This document shows positions 1 through 6,495 of a stretch of DNA of 13,329 nt, piece by piece (the stretch's first letter is position 1; the number at the start of each line of letters is the position of its first letter). Origin of the DNA: Gemmatimonadota bacterium (GTDB taxonomy: Bacteria; Gemmatimonadota; Gemmatimonadetes; Gemmatimonadales; GWC2-71-9); assembly GCA_003220855.1 (NCBI GenBank), contig QHTP01000016.1:1-13329 (forward strand), read 5' to 3'. Both the position numbers and the translations under genes were made by a program. The notes beneath the pieces were generated by a model. The model was not told the DNA's origin and did not search any database. It was given only the letters and a program-made list of their open reading frames with translations.

Positions 1-182
1 CGGCCAACCCGGCGGAGAGCGAAGTGTTCGACACGTTCGTCCTGCCCACCATGTTCGCGAACGCGGCGACGGGCCGGATGAGCGCGAAGGAAGCGCTGGT
101 GGACGCGCACCAGCAGGTGAAGAAGATCTTCGAGAAGTGGCGCAGCAGAGGACTGGTCGCCGGCGGGGCGCACGACCGCTAG
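1..182 (+). CDS. C-terminal end of an extracellular solute-binding protein (ABC transporter, family 1-like), partial
   Basis: Reading from base 3, the open frame gives about 59 residues and ends at TAG 180-182; the start lies left of the window. The visible part contains FDTFVLPTMFANAATGRMS followed by a charged helix with VKKIFEKWRSRGLV. This pattern, an aromatic-rich stretch, a 'T-G-x-M-S' turn and then a terminal amphipathic helix ending in KWR-x-x-G-L, is typical of the last two helices of sugar-type periplasmic binding proteins of ABC importers. Such proteins deliver a solute to a membrane permease. The ligand cannot be told from this fragment. The next gene begins 4 nt later on the same strand, so the two may be cotranscribed, but no functional link is evident. 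Family assignment is by pattern memory only. Confidence 0.6.
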   Translation, partial: ANPAESEVFDTFVLPTMFANAATGRMSAKEALVDAHQQVKKIFEKWRSRGLVAGGAHDR

Positions 183-186
183 ACCC

Positions 187-2778
187 GTGGCGGCCGCAAC
201 CGCCCCTCCCGTCCCCGCCACGTCGCGCCCGGCGGTCGTGCCGTGGTACGTTGCCGCGGGGGTGATCGCGGCTACCAGCGCGAAGGTCGGCGTCATCTGG
301 GACATCTCGTGGCACCGCTCGATCGGGCGCGACACGTTCTGGACGCCCGCCCACATGGCCATCTACCTGGGCGGCGCCCTCGCCGGCACTGCCTGCGGCT
401 GGCTTGCCTTGCGCACCACCTTCTCGGGCGTCGGGGCGGAGCGCGATGCGGGCGTGCGGTTCTGGGGCTTCCGCGCGCCGCTGGGCGCCTGGGTGTGCAT
501 CTGGGGCGCGCTGGCGATGATCACCTCGGGCCCGTTCGACAACTGGTGGCACAACGCGTACGGCCTGGACGTGAAGGTCCTGTCGCCACCGCACGTGATT
601 CTCGCGCTCGGGCTCTGGGCGATCCAGCTGGGCGCGTTGTTTCTGGTGCTCTCCGTGCAAAACCGCGCACCCGAAGCACTGCGCCTGTACGGCGTCCTCG
701 CCGCATACATGATCGCCATTCTGCTCCAGAACGTCGCCACGATCGGGATCGAGCAGATCGGCTTCGCCAACCTCGCCCACAACCGGCTGTACTATCTGGT
801 GGCAGCGGGCGCCGTGCCGCTGCTGCTCGTCGCGGCGGGCCGCGGGGTGCGGCTGCGCTGGCCCGCCACCACCGCCGCGGCCGCCTATATGGCCTTCTCG
901 CTGCTGATGATCTGGGTGCTGCAGCTGTTTCCCGCGACGCCGAAGCTGGCGCCCGTGTTCAACCCCGTGACTCACATGGTGCCACCGCCCTTTCCGCTGC
1001 TGCTCGTGCCTGCGGGCGTCGCGATCGATCTCCTGATGCACCGCGTGGGCACCGGGCGTGACTGGCGGCTGGCGGCCCTGCTGGGTGTGGCCTTCTTCGC
1101 TGTGTTCTTCGTCACCCAGTGGTTCTTTGCGGAGTTCCTGCTCACGCCACACGCCCGCAACTTCTTTTTCGGTGTGGACCAGTGGGACTACTCGAGCCGC
1201 GTGGGGCCGTGGCGCTATCGCTTCTGGCGCAGCGACGTGAACCCGGTCACTCCCCGCTCGCTGCTCGTCGCCGCGCTCCTCGCCGTCGTGTCCGCGCGCC
1301 TCGCGGCACTACCGCCGATCGCCCTCGTGGCCGCGGTGCACGTGGGCAGCCCCGACACGTTTTTCGAGGGCGCCGCCGGCCCCTACACCGTGCGCGTCAT
1401 CGTCCGCAGCCCCGGCGTGGTCCCGGGGCTCGCTCAAATCACCGTCCGCGTGCTTGCCCCGAAGAGTGTGCGGCGCGTGCTCGTCCTGCCGGTCTATTGG
1501 GATCCCAGGACCGCCGCACCCCCGCCGCCCGACATCGCCGCCCGCGTGCCCGGCGACTCGACCCTGTACGATGCGGCCCTGTGGCTCATGACCGGCGGCT
1601 CATACAGCGTGCAGGTGACCGTCGAGGGCGATGCCGGCACCGGCACCGCTCTGGTCCCGGTAATGGCCGTGGCCACCCGGCGTCTGGCGCTGCAACGGTC
1701 GCTTGGCGCGGGACTGCTGGCGTTCGGGGTCTTTCTCTGCGTGGGAGCGGTCGCGCTCATCGGGGCGGCCGTGCGCGAGAGCGGGCTCGAGCCCGGTGCG
1801 GATCCCGACCGGCGGCGCACCGGGCGCGCACGCGTCGCGATGGGCGTGAGCGCCGCGGTGATCGCCGCCGCCCTCCTGGGCGGCCGGGCGTGGTGGAACG
1901 CCGTGGACGCCGCGTATCGCTCCGGGCTGTATCAGCCGCCGCACGCAACGGCCACCGTACGTGCGGAGGGCGGCGGGCACGTGCTACGACTCGCCATCGA
2001 CGACACGTCGTGGACCAATCCACGCCGCCAGTGGACGCCGCTCGTGCCCGACCACGGACACCTGATGCACCTGTTCCTCGTGCGCGACTCCACCTTGGGC
2101 GCGTTCGCACACCTGCATCCCCTGCCGCTCGATTCGACCACGTTCGACGCCGCCGTGCCACCACTCGCCGCGGGACGCTACCGCGTGTACGCCGATATCG
2201 TCCACGAGAGCGGGTTCGCACAGACGCTGGTCGCGACGGTCGACCTCGGCACGCCGACGGGCACGTGGCGTCCGTCCGATCCCGATGATGCCTGGACGGG
2301 AAACGGGAAAGGGGAAAGGGGAAACGTTGCGGATCTCGCGGACGGCTCGACGATGATCTGGGACCGGAGCGCCGCGCCGATCGTGGTGGATCAGGAGGCG
2401 CCGCTGCACTTCGTGGTGACCGATCCCCGCGGACGCCCGGCGACGCTCGAGCCATACATGGGCATGGCGGGCCACGCGATGCTGACGCGCACCGACGGCG
2501 CGGTGTTCGTGCACTTACACCCGGCGGGGTCCGTCTCGCTCGCCGCCTTGGAAACGTTTCAGTTGCGGCAGCCGGGGGACACGATACGGGGAGCCTTGGC
2601 GAAGCGCCTGACGACGATGCCGATGGGGAGCGGGCAGAGGGGGGCGGTTCGCTCCGGTGAGGTCACGTTCCCATACGCCTTCCCCCAGCCCGGCCCCTAC
2701 CGCATCTGGGTGCAGGTGAAGCGCAACGGCCGGATCCTCACAGGCGTGTTCGACGCGAACGTAGGGCCCGCCCGCTAG
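187..2778 (+). CDS. Large polytopic membrane protein with periplasmic FixH/YtkA-like, His/Met-rich modules
   Basis: This 863-residue protein starts at GTG 187 (no clear Shine-Dalgarno; GTG 238 is an alternative). Residues about 20-372 hold roughly nine or ten hydrophobic segments rich in Trp and His, with motifs such as FDNWWHNAYG (117-126). Residues about 380-500 form a predicted beta-rich soluble module (VGSPDTFFEGAAGPYTVRV, 386-404), followed by hydrophobic segments near 505-528 and 550-567. Two further beta-rich modules follow: about 590-690, with PDHGHLMHLF (621-630) and FAHLHP (640-645), and about 735-863, with YMGMAGHAML (757-766), VHLHPAG (775-781) and QPGPYRIWVQVK (834-845). The His/Met clusters resemble FixH, YtkA and related periplasmic metal-handling domains, so a copper-related envelope role is possible, but this is inference. 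The linker between the last two modules (704-713) is encoded by a 7-bp tandem repeat. The gene converges on the minus-strand pair and their stop codons overlap. Confidence 0.6.
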   Translation: MAAATAPPVPATSRPAVVPWYVAAGVIAATSAKVGVIWDISWHRSIGRDTFWTPAHMAIYLGGALAGTACGWLALRTTFSGVGAERDAGVRFWGFRAPLGAWVCIWGALAMITSGPFDNWWHNAYGLDVKVLSPPHVILALGLWAIQLGALFLVLSVQNRAPEALRLYGVLAAYMIAILLQNVATIGIEQIGFANLAHNRLYYLVAAGAVPLLLVAAGRGVRLRWPATTAAAAYMAFSLLMIWVLQLFPATPKLAPVFNPVTHMVPPPFPLLLVPAGVAIDLLMHRVGTGRDWRLAALLGVAFFAVFFVTQWFFAEFLLTPHARNFFFGVDQWDYSSRVGPWRYRFWRSDVNPVTPRSLLVAALLAVVSARLAALPPIALVAAVHVGSPDTFFEGAAGPYTVRVIVRSPGVVPGLAQITVRVLAPKSVRRVLVLPVYWDPRTAAPPPPDIAARVPGDSTLYDAALWLMTGGSYSVQVTVEGDAGTGTALVPVMAVATRRLALQRSLGAGLLAFGVFLCVGAVALIGAAVRESGLEPGADPDRRRTGRARVAMGVSAAVIAAALLGGRAWWNAVDAAYRSGLYQPPHATATVRAEGGGHVLRLAIDDTSWTNPRRQWTPLVPDHGHLMHLFLVRDSTLGAFAHLHPLPLDSTTFDAAVPPLAAGRYRVYADIVHESGFAQTLVATVDLGTPTGTWRPSDPDDAWTGNGKGERGNVADLADGSTMIWDRSAAPIVVDQEAPLHFVVTDPRGRPATLEPYMGMAGHAMLTRTDGAVFVHLHPAGSVSLAALETFQLRQPGDTIRGALAKRLTTMPMGSGQRGAVRSGEVTFPYAFPQPGPYRIWVQVKRNGRILTGVFDANVGPAR
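2298..2325 (+). repeat. Four tandem copies of the heptamer GGGAAAS inside the membrane-protein gene; G-quadruplex motif
   Basis: The units read GGGAAAC, GGGAAAG, GGGAAAG and GGGAAAC, with no interruption. They code for a Gly/Lys/Glu/Asn linker (residues about 704-713) between two predicted beta domains. The unit is 7 bp, not a multiple of three, so gain or loss of one copy would shift the frame for the last 150 residues. The same bases form G3-N4-G3-N4-G3-N4-G3, a canonical G-quadruplex pattern on the coding strand. The tract is A/G-only apart from two C bases, unlike its surroundings. Confidence 0.85.
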
Positions 2779-3299
2779 CGGACCTCGACGGGCGCCGGGT
2801 GGCGCACGCTGCCGTCCTCGGCTTTCGTCGCGACGTCGAGCGAGTCGCTGTCCCACATGACCAGGGCGACGAGGTCGGGGGACGCAGCGAAGGTCTCAAG
2901 GTCCATGGTCGACAGGCCGCGCTCCTTGAGGGCGCGCCCCGCGGAGTCGGCACGATACGGGTGGGTGTGAAACGTGCCGACGAGCCCGGCGACGCCGTCG
3001 CACCTGCCGGCGACGGCGAACTGCAGCTGTCTCAGGTCGGTCGCCGGCTGGAGCCGGCGTACGAACAACGTGTCCCGCACCACCTCCCCCTCGAGACAGG
3101 CGAGATACTCGCGCTGCGTCGGTCTCCCCGTTCCGAGGAGCTGAGTCAGCGTGTTCTGGCCCCCGAGCTCGTCCCAGTGGCGGTTGTTCTCGACCCAGAG
3201 GTCGCTCATCACGCCGCGCACGGCCGCGGGCAGGACGACGACGTGAAACGGGGGCGACAGCGCAACCCACCCGAGCACGGCGGCAACCAGGGCGCTCAT
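2775..3299 (-). CDS. Probably exported JAMM/MPN-like metallopeptidase-fold protein
   Basis: The gene encodes 174 residues from ATG 3299, which overlaps the stop of the upstream PEBP-like gene (ATGA). The first 30 residues are mostly hydrophobic (MSALVAAVLGWVAL) and could be a signal peptide or anchor, although an early positive charge is missing. The core has LVGTFHTHPYRAD with H111 and H113, followed by LSTMD with S130 and D133. This is the H-x-H...S-x-x-D arrangement of JAMM/MPN (JAB) zinc peptidases; E70 or E72 in CLEGEVV could be the catalytic Glu. The H113 to S130 spacing is 17 residues, longer than the usual 8-10, so the catalytic loop carries an insertion or the match is divergent. JAMM enzymes cleave isopeptide or peptide bonds, often beside ubiquitin-like tails or in cell-wall peptides; the substrate here is unknown. 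It is probably translationally coupled to the PEBP-like gene. Confidence 0.55.
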   Translation of the reverse strand: MSALVAAVLGWVALSPPFHVVVLPAAVRGVMSDLWVENNRHWDELGGQNTLTQLLGTGRPTQREYLACLEGEVVRDTLFVRRLQPATDLRQLQFAVAGRCDGVAGLVGTFHTHPYRADSAGRALKERGLSTMDLETFAASPDLVALVMWDSDSLDVATKAEDGSVRHPAPVEVR

Positions 3300-3775
3300 C
3301 GTTTCCGTCTCGCGTACGTTCCCACGAGCTGCGCCACGGCGAGCACGTGCCCCTGCATCGCCGCCTCGACGTCCTTCTTCTGGGCGGCGGGGCGCGGCTG
3401 CAACATGATATCGAGCGCGTAAAGCTTGAAGAAATAGCGGTGCGCGGGACCCGGCGGCGGGCACGGTCCTCCATAGCCGGGGCGGTGGAAGTCGTTGCGC
3501 CCCTGGCGCGCGCCGCCCAGGTCGAGCGTCTCGACCTTGGCGACGTTCTCGGGCAGCTCGGGCGTCGTGGCGGGCAGGTTGTACAGCACCCAGTGGACCC
3601 ATGTCCCGGCCGGGGCGTCGGGGTCGTCGGCGATGAGCGCGAAGCTCACGGTTCCCGCGGGTGCGCCGCTCCAGGCGAGCGGCGGCGAGACGTCGGCCCC
3701 GTCGCACGTGTACTTGGCGGGAACGGCCGAACCGTCGGTGAAGGCCGTGCTGGTGAGCGAGAAAGCCATGCTCAT
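3296..3775 (-). CDS. YbhB/YbcL-type PEBP family protein (Raf-kinase-inhibitor-like)
   Basis: The product is 159 residues from ATG 3775; a second ATG at 3769 (MAFSL) is equally plausible, and neither has a strong ribosome site. Numbering from ATG 3775, it contains TDGSAVPAKYTCDGADVSPPLAWSG in the N-terminal third, then DDPDAPAGTWVHWVLYNLP, and later GRNDFHRPGYGGPCPPPGPAHRYFFKLYALD. These are the DPD-x-P and G-P-x-P...H-x-Y/F blocks that form the anion-binding pocket of phosphatidylethanolamine-binding proteins of the bacterial YbhB/YbcL type. Length matches the family (about 150-185 residues). I see no signal peptide, so it is probably cytoplasmic. Bacterial family members have no firmly settled role; ligand binding or inhibition of an enzyme is usually proposed. 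The stop TGA (3298-3296) overlaps the start of the JAMM-like gene. An in-frame extension to 3919 is possible but adds a low-quality Pro/Arg-rich leader, so I rejected it. Confidence 0.88.
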   Translation of the reverse strand: MSMAFSLTSTAFTDGSAVPAKYTCDGADVSPPLAWSGAPAGTVSFALIADDPDAPAGTWVHWVLYNLPATTPELPENVAKVETLDLGGARQGRNDFHRPGYGGPCPPPGPAHRYFFKLYALDIMLQPRPAAQKKDVEAAMQGHVLAVAQLVGTYARRKR

Positions 3776-3811
3776 CCAAGATAGCGGGGGAGAAGGCGGG
3801 GCCAAAAGCCA

Positions 3812-3840
3812 AACCCGGGGCAGGAACTGCTCCCCGGGTT
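3812..3840. other. Perfect 9-bp inverted repeat with an 11-nt loop
   Basis: The arms are AACCCGGGG (3812-3820) and CCCCGGGTT (3832-3840), separated by CAGGAACTGCT. It lies 37 bp before the PEBP-like start on the minus strand. In minus-strand orientation the stem is followed by TTGGCTTTTGG, only a weak T-rich stretch, and no gene feeds into it, so a normal terminator is unlikely. It could be an operator or a leader-RNA hairpin. Confidence 0.5.
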
Positions 3841-3994
3841 GACCGGCCGGGCGAAGTGGGCCGTCGACACTTCGGCCGCGACCTGAGTGCGGTGAGAAGG
3901 TACGGACTGTTGCGGCCACGCAGGTGGAGGCCGCGTGGGAGGGGTGTCAGAGAACGGTCAAACCGCAGGCGCCGCGTGAGGCGACGGGGTTAGC

Positions 3995-4023
3995 TTGAAA
4001 CTCCCTGGAATCAGGTGCATTTC
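3995..4023 (+). promoter_or_regulatory. Weak candidate sigma-70-type promoter for the kinase/regulator pair
   Basis: TTGAAA at 3995-4000 matches five of six -35 consensus bases. After a 17-bp gap, CATTCT at 4018-4023 matches only three of six -10 bases. Transcription would start near 4030, giving an almost leaderless message for the ATG at 4035, which fits the lack of a clear ribosome site. This is a pattern match only. Confidence 0.2.
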
Positions 4024-4034
4024 TCGACCGTCTC

Positions 4035-5717
4035 ATGAGACCCGGCTCCCGCCCACCTCGCCCTCGCGGCCTGTTCATCGCCGCGCTGCTCTTACTCACG
4101 CTCGCCCTGGCGGGCGCCATCGCGCTGCAGGCGTATCGCAACTTCCTCGGCCACAAGGCCACCGCCGAGCGCGTGTTGAGCGACTACGCGCGTCTCGCTG
4201 CCGCCCGGTTCGCCAACCGGACCGAGATGGCATTCTACTACCAAGCCTTCTGGCCGGCTCTGGAGGCGCTGTCGCGGGCGAAGGCCGGGCAGGCCGACAC
4301 GCCTCTGCCGCCGCCCGGGCGGCTTGCGGCGAGCAACGAGCCTCACGCCGCCGACTTCCGCAAGCTCGCCCGCTACACCTTCCGGTACGAGCTTGCCACC
4401 GGGCGGCTCGAGACGGCGGGGGGAGCGCCGCCGGCCGCGGTACGCAAGTGGCTGCGCGACACACTTCCGGTGCACAGCCGCACGGTGTACGACCCGAAGG
4501 AGCGGCTCGGCGCGATCGTGCGCACGGTGGACGGCGTAGCGCGCGCAATCGTCTACACCGTGGTGAACGACAAGGCCGGGCGCCCGCGCACTGTGGTGGG
4601 CCTCGAAGAGGATCCGCGGGGATTCGAGCCGCTCTATACGGCCGACGAAGACAAGTTTCCGCTGTTGCCGCGGCCGTTGACGGGGGGCGTGATATACGAT
4701 TCGCTCGGCTCGGCGATCGTCACCGGGGCGGACGGGGTCGAGCTGTATCGCTCGCCGGTGCAATACGCACCGCTCTTCGCCGCCCGCGATTCGTTTCAAG
4801 AACCGATGATGGGCAGGCTGCAGGTTCAGGTCGCCCTGCGACCCGACATGGCACCGAAGCTGGTGATCGGCGGCATGCCACGGTCGAACTTGCCGATGTT
4901 GCTGTCTCTGCTCGCCATCACCGCCGCACTCGTTGTCGGGGCCCTGCTGCAGTTGCGCCGCGAGTACGAGCTCTCGCAGCTGCGCGCCGATTTCGTGTCC
5001 GGGGTCTCGCACGAGCTGCGCACGCCGCTGGCCCAGATCCGGATGTTCTCCGAGACGCTGCTGCTCGGCCGCGTGCGCTCGGACGGCGAGCGCGTCCGCT
5101 CGCTCGAGATCATGGACCAGGAGGCGCGCCGCCTCACGCATCTGGTCGAGAACCTGCTGCACTTCTCCCGATCGGAGCGCCAGGCCACGCGGCTGTCGCC
5201 GGCGCCGGCCCCGCTCGCCCCGCTGGTGCGCGAAGCCGTCGAAGCCTTCGCCCCGCTCGCGGCGGCGCGCGGCGTCACGTTCCGCACCGAGCTCCGCGAT
5301 GGACTGGTCGCCCCGGTCGATGCCGAGGCGCTGCGGCAGATGCTCGTCAACCTGCTCGACAACGCCGTCAAGTACGGGCCGGCCGACCAGACGATCACCG
5401 TGGGCCTCGACGCCGCCGACGGGAAGGCACGCATCCGGGTCGAGGACCAGGGGCCCGGGATTCCGGCCGGCGACCGCGAGCGCATCTGGGACCGCTTCTG
5501 GCGGCTCGAGCGCGACCGCGGCGCCGCGGTGGCGGGGACGGGTATCGGCTTGTCCGTGGTGCGGGAGCTGGTGGCGCTGCACCGCGGCCGCGCCTGGGCG
5601 GAAGAGGGACGCGGGGGGACCGGGGCGTGCTTCGTCCTGGAGCTGCCCCTGACCGGTCAGCTGGAGGCCGCACCGGGGGGAGCGCGGATACGCGCGGACT
5701 TCGGGGCGACGGCATGA
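4035..5717 (+). CDS. Membrane sensor histidine kinase (HisKA/HATPase_c), partner of the following OmpR-type regulator
   Basis: This 560-residue kinase has TM1 at about 13-32, a long extracytoplasmic sensor region at about 36-284 with no family I recognise, and TM2 at about 286-305. The dimerisation box follows almost at once (FVSGVSHELRTPLAQIR, with phospho-acceptor H326), so there is no HAMP domain and only a short helical linker. The ATPase part has the N box MLVNLLDNAVKYG (N439, N443), G1 DQGPGIP (471-477), the F box RIWDRFWRL and G2 GTGIGLSV (501-508); all key boxes are intact. It should autophosphorylate at H326 in response to an envelope signal and pass phosphate to the next gene product. 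ATG 4035 is chosen because it precedes a basic N-terminus and TM1. The TGA at 5715-5717 overlaps the regulator start. A 22-residue tail after the ATPase domain looks unstructured. The signal is unknown. Confidence 0.93.
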   Translation: MRPGSRPPRPRGLFIAALLLLTLALAGAIALQAYRNFLGHKATAERVLSDYARLAAARFANRTEMAFYYQAFWPALEALSRAKAGQADTPLPPPGRLAASNEPHAADFRKLARYTFRYELATGRLETAGGAPPAAVRKWLRDTLPVHSRTVYDPKERLGAIVRTVDGVARAIVYTVVNDKAGRPRTVVGLEEDPRGFEPLYTADEDKFPLLPRPLTGGVIYDSLGSAIVTGADGVELYRSPVQYAPLFAARDSFQEPMMGRLQVQVALRPDMAPKLVIGGMPRSNLPMLLSLLAITAALVVGALLQLRREYELSQLRADFVSGVSHELRTPLAQIRMFSETLLLGRVRSDGERVRSLEIMDQEARRLTHLVENLLHFSRSERQATRLSPAPAPLAPLVREAVEAFAPLAAARGVTFRTELRDGLVAPVDAEALRQMLVNLLDNAVKYGPADQTITVGLDAADGKARIRVEDQGPGIPAGDRERIWDRFWRLERDRGAAVAGTGIGLSVVRELVALHRGRAWAEEGRGGTGACFVLELPLTGQLEAAPGGARIRADFGATA

Positions 5718-6397
5718 CCCGGATTCTCGTCGTCGAGGACAATCCCGATCTCGCGTACGGCCTGCGCAACAACCTCGAGATCGAGGGCTACGAGGTGGAG
5801 GTGGTCGAGGATGGCAGCGAGGGCCTCGCGCGGGCGCGGACCGGCGGCCCCGACTTGATCATCCTCGACCTGATGCTGCCCGGCCTGGACGGCTACCGCG
5901 TGCTGCGGGCGCTGCGCGACGAGGGGCGCCGCATGCCGGTCCTCATCCTCACGGCCCGTGGCGAAGAGGGGGACAAAGTGCGGGGGCTGCGGCTCGGCGC
6001 GGATGATTACGTCACCAAACCGTTCGGTGTGCTCGAGCTGCTCGCGCGGGTGGAGGCGTTGCTCCGGCGCACGGCGCCCAGTGGTGGCGGGGCCGCGCTC
6101 CCGGAGCAGTTTGGCGCGATCGAGGTGATCCCCGCCTCGCGCACCGTGCTGCGCGACGGCCGCGCGGTCGGGCTCACCCCGAAAGAGTTCGATCTGCTGC
6201 TGGCACTGCTGCAGCGGCGTGGCGCCGTGGCGACGCGCATGGAGCTGCTCACCGAGGTATGGGGCTACAGCGCGGCGGTCCTCAGTCGCACCGTGGACAC
6301 GCACGTCGCCGAGCTGCGCCGCAAGCTCGAGGCGGACCCGGCCGCTCCACAGCACATTCTCACGGTCCGCAAGGCCGGCTACCGGCTGGAGAAATAA
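5714..6397 (+). CDS. OmpR/PhoB-family response regulator
   Basis: The product is 227 residues from ATG 5714, overlapping the kinase stop by 4 nt (ATGA), so translation is probably coupled. The receiver domain (1-120) has the acidic pair E8/D9, phospho-acceptor D52 in LDLMLPGLDG, T80 in LILTARG and K102 in VTKPF, all as required. The C-terminal winged helix (about 132-227) has LTPKEFDLLLALLQ (154-167), then TRMELLTEVWGY and RTVDTHVAELRRKLE, ending VRKAGYRLEK, the classic OmpR/PhoB DNA-binding domain. It should bind direct-repeat operators after phosphorylation by the upstream kinase. Targets cannot be read from the sequence; the divergent spacer before the kinase gene is a natural candidate for autoregulation. 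A much longer open frame runs in from 3995 but is out of frame with the kinase and is not the real start. Confidence 0.95.
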   Translation: MTRILVVEDNPDLAYGLRNNLEIEGYEVEVVEDGSEGLARARTGGPDLIILDLMLPGLDGYRVLRALRDEGRRMPVLILTARGEEGDKVRGLRLGADDYVTKPFGVLELLARVEALLRRTAPSGGGAALPEQFGAIEVIPASRTVLRDGRAVGLTPKEFDLLLALLQRRGAVATRMELLTEVWGYSAAVLSRTVDTHVAELRRKLEADPAAPQHILTVRKAGYRLEK

Positions 6398-6495
6398 TCC
6401 GTGACGCTCCCCCTCCCCTCTCCAACGCCCTCGCCTTCTGGCCCCTCTGGGCCCTCCTCGGCACGCCACCCGACGGCCGCGCCATCATCGCCGCG

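Larger units (their letters stand above)
3776..4034. other. Divergent intergenic spacer between the PEBP-like gene and histidine kinase 1
   Basis: This 259-bp gap must carry the promoters for the leftward PEBP/JAMM pair and the rightward kinase/regulator pair. It holds three inverted repeats: a perfect 9-bp hairpin (3812-3840), CGAAGTG/CACTTCG at 3852-3858 and 3868-3874, and GCGGCC/GGCCGC at 3912-3917 and 3929-3934. A small CGGT-CAA-ACCG palindrome sits at 3955-3965. I see no convincing coding content. Confidence 0.6.

Noticed and set aside
3778..3783. TATCTT as a -10 box for the PEBP-like gene
   Set aside because: It would put transcription start inside or at the start codon, and no acceptable -35 lies at 16-18 bp spacing.
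3776..3919. N-terminal extension of the PEBP-like protein to 3919
   Set aside because: The added residues are not like the family, which starts near the MAFSL segment, and they would cover the hairpin region.
4092..5582. Minus-strand open frame of almost 500 codons
   Set aside because: It lies wholly opposite the histidine kinase gene and has a His/Arg/Gln-rich composition typical of antisense shadows in GC-rich DNA.
3995..5713. Long plus-strand open frame leading into the response regulator
   Set aside because: It is out of frame with the kinase and has an Arg/Ala/Gly-rich shadow composition; the regulator starts at ATG 5714.
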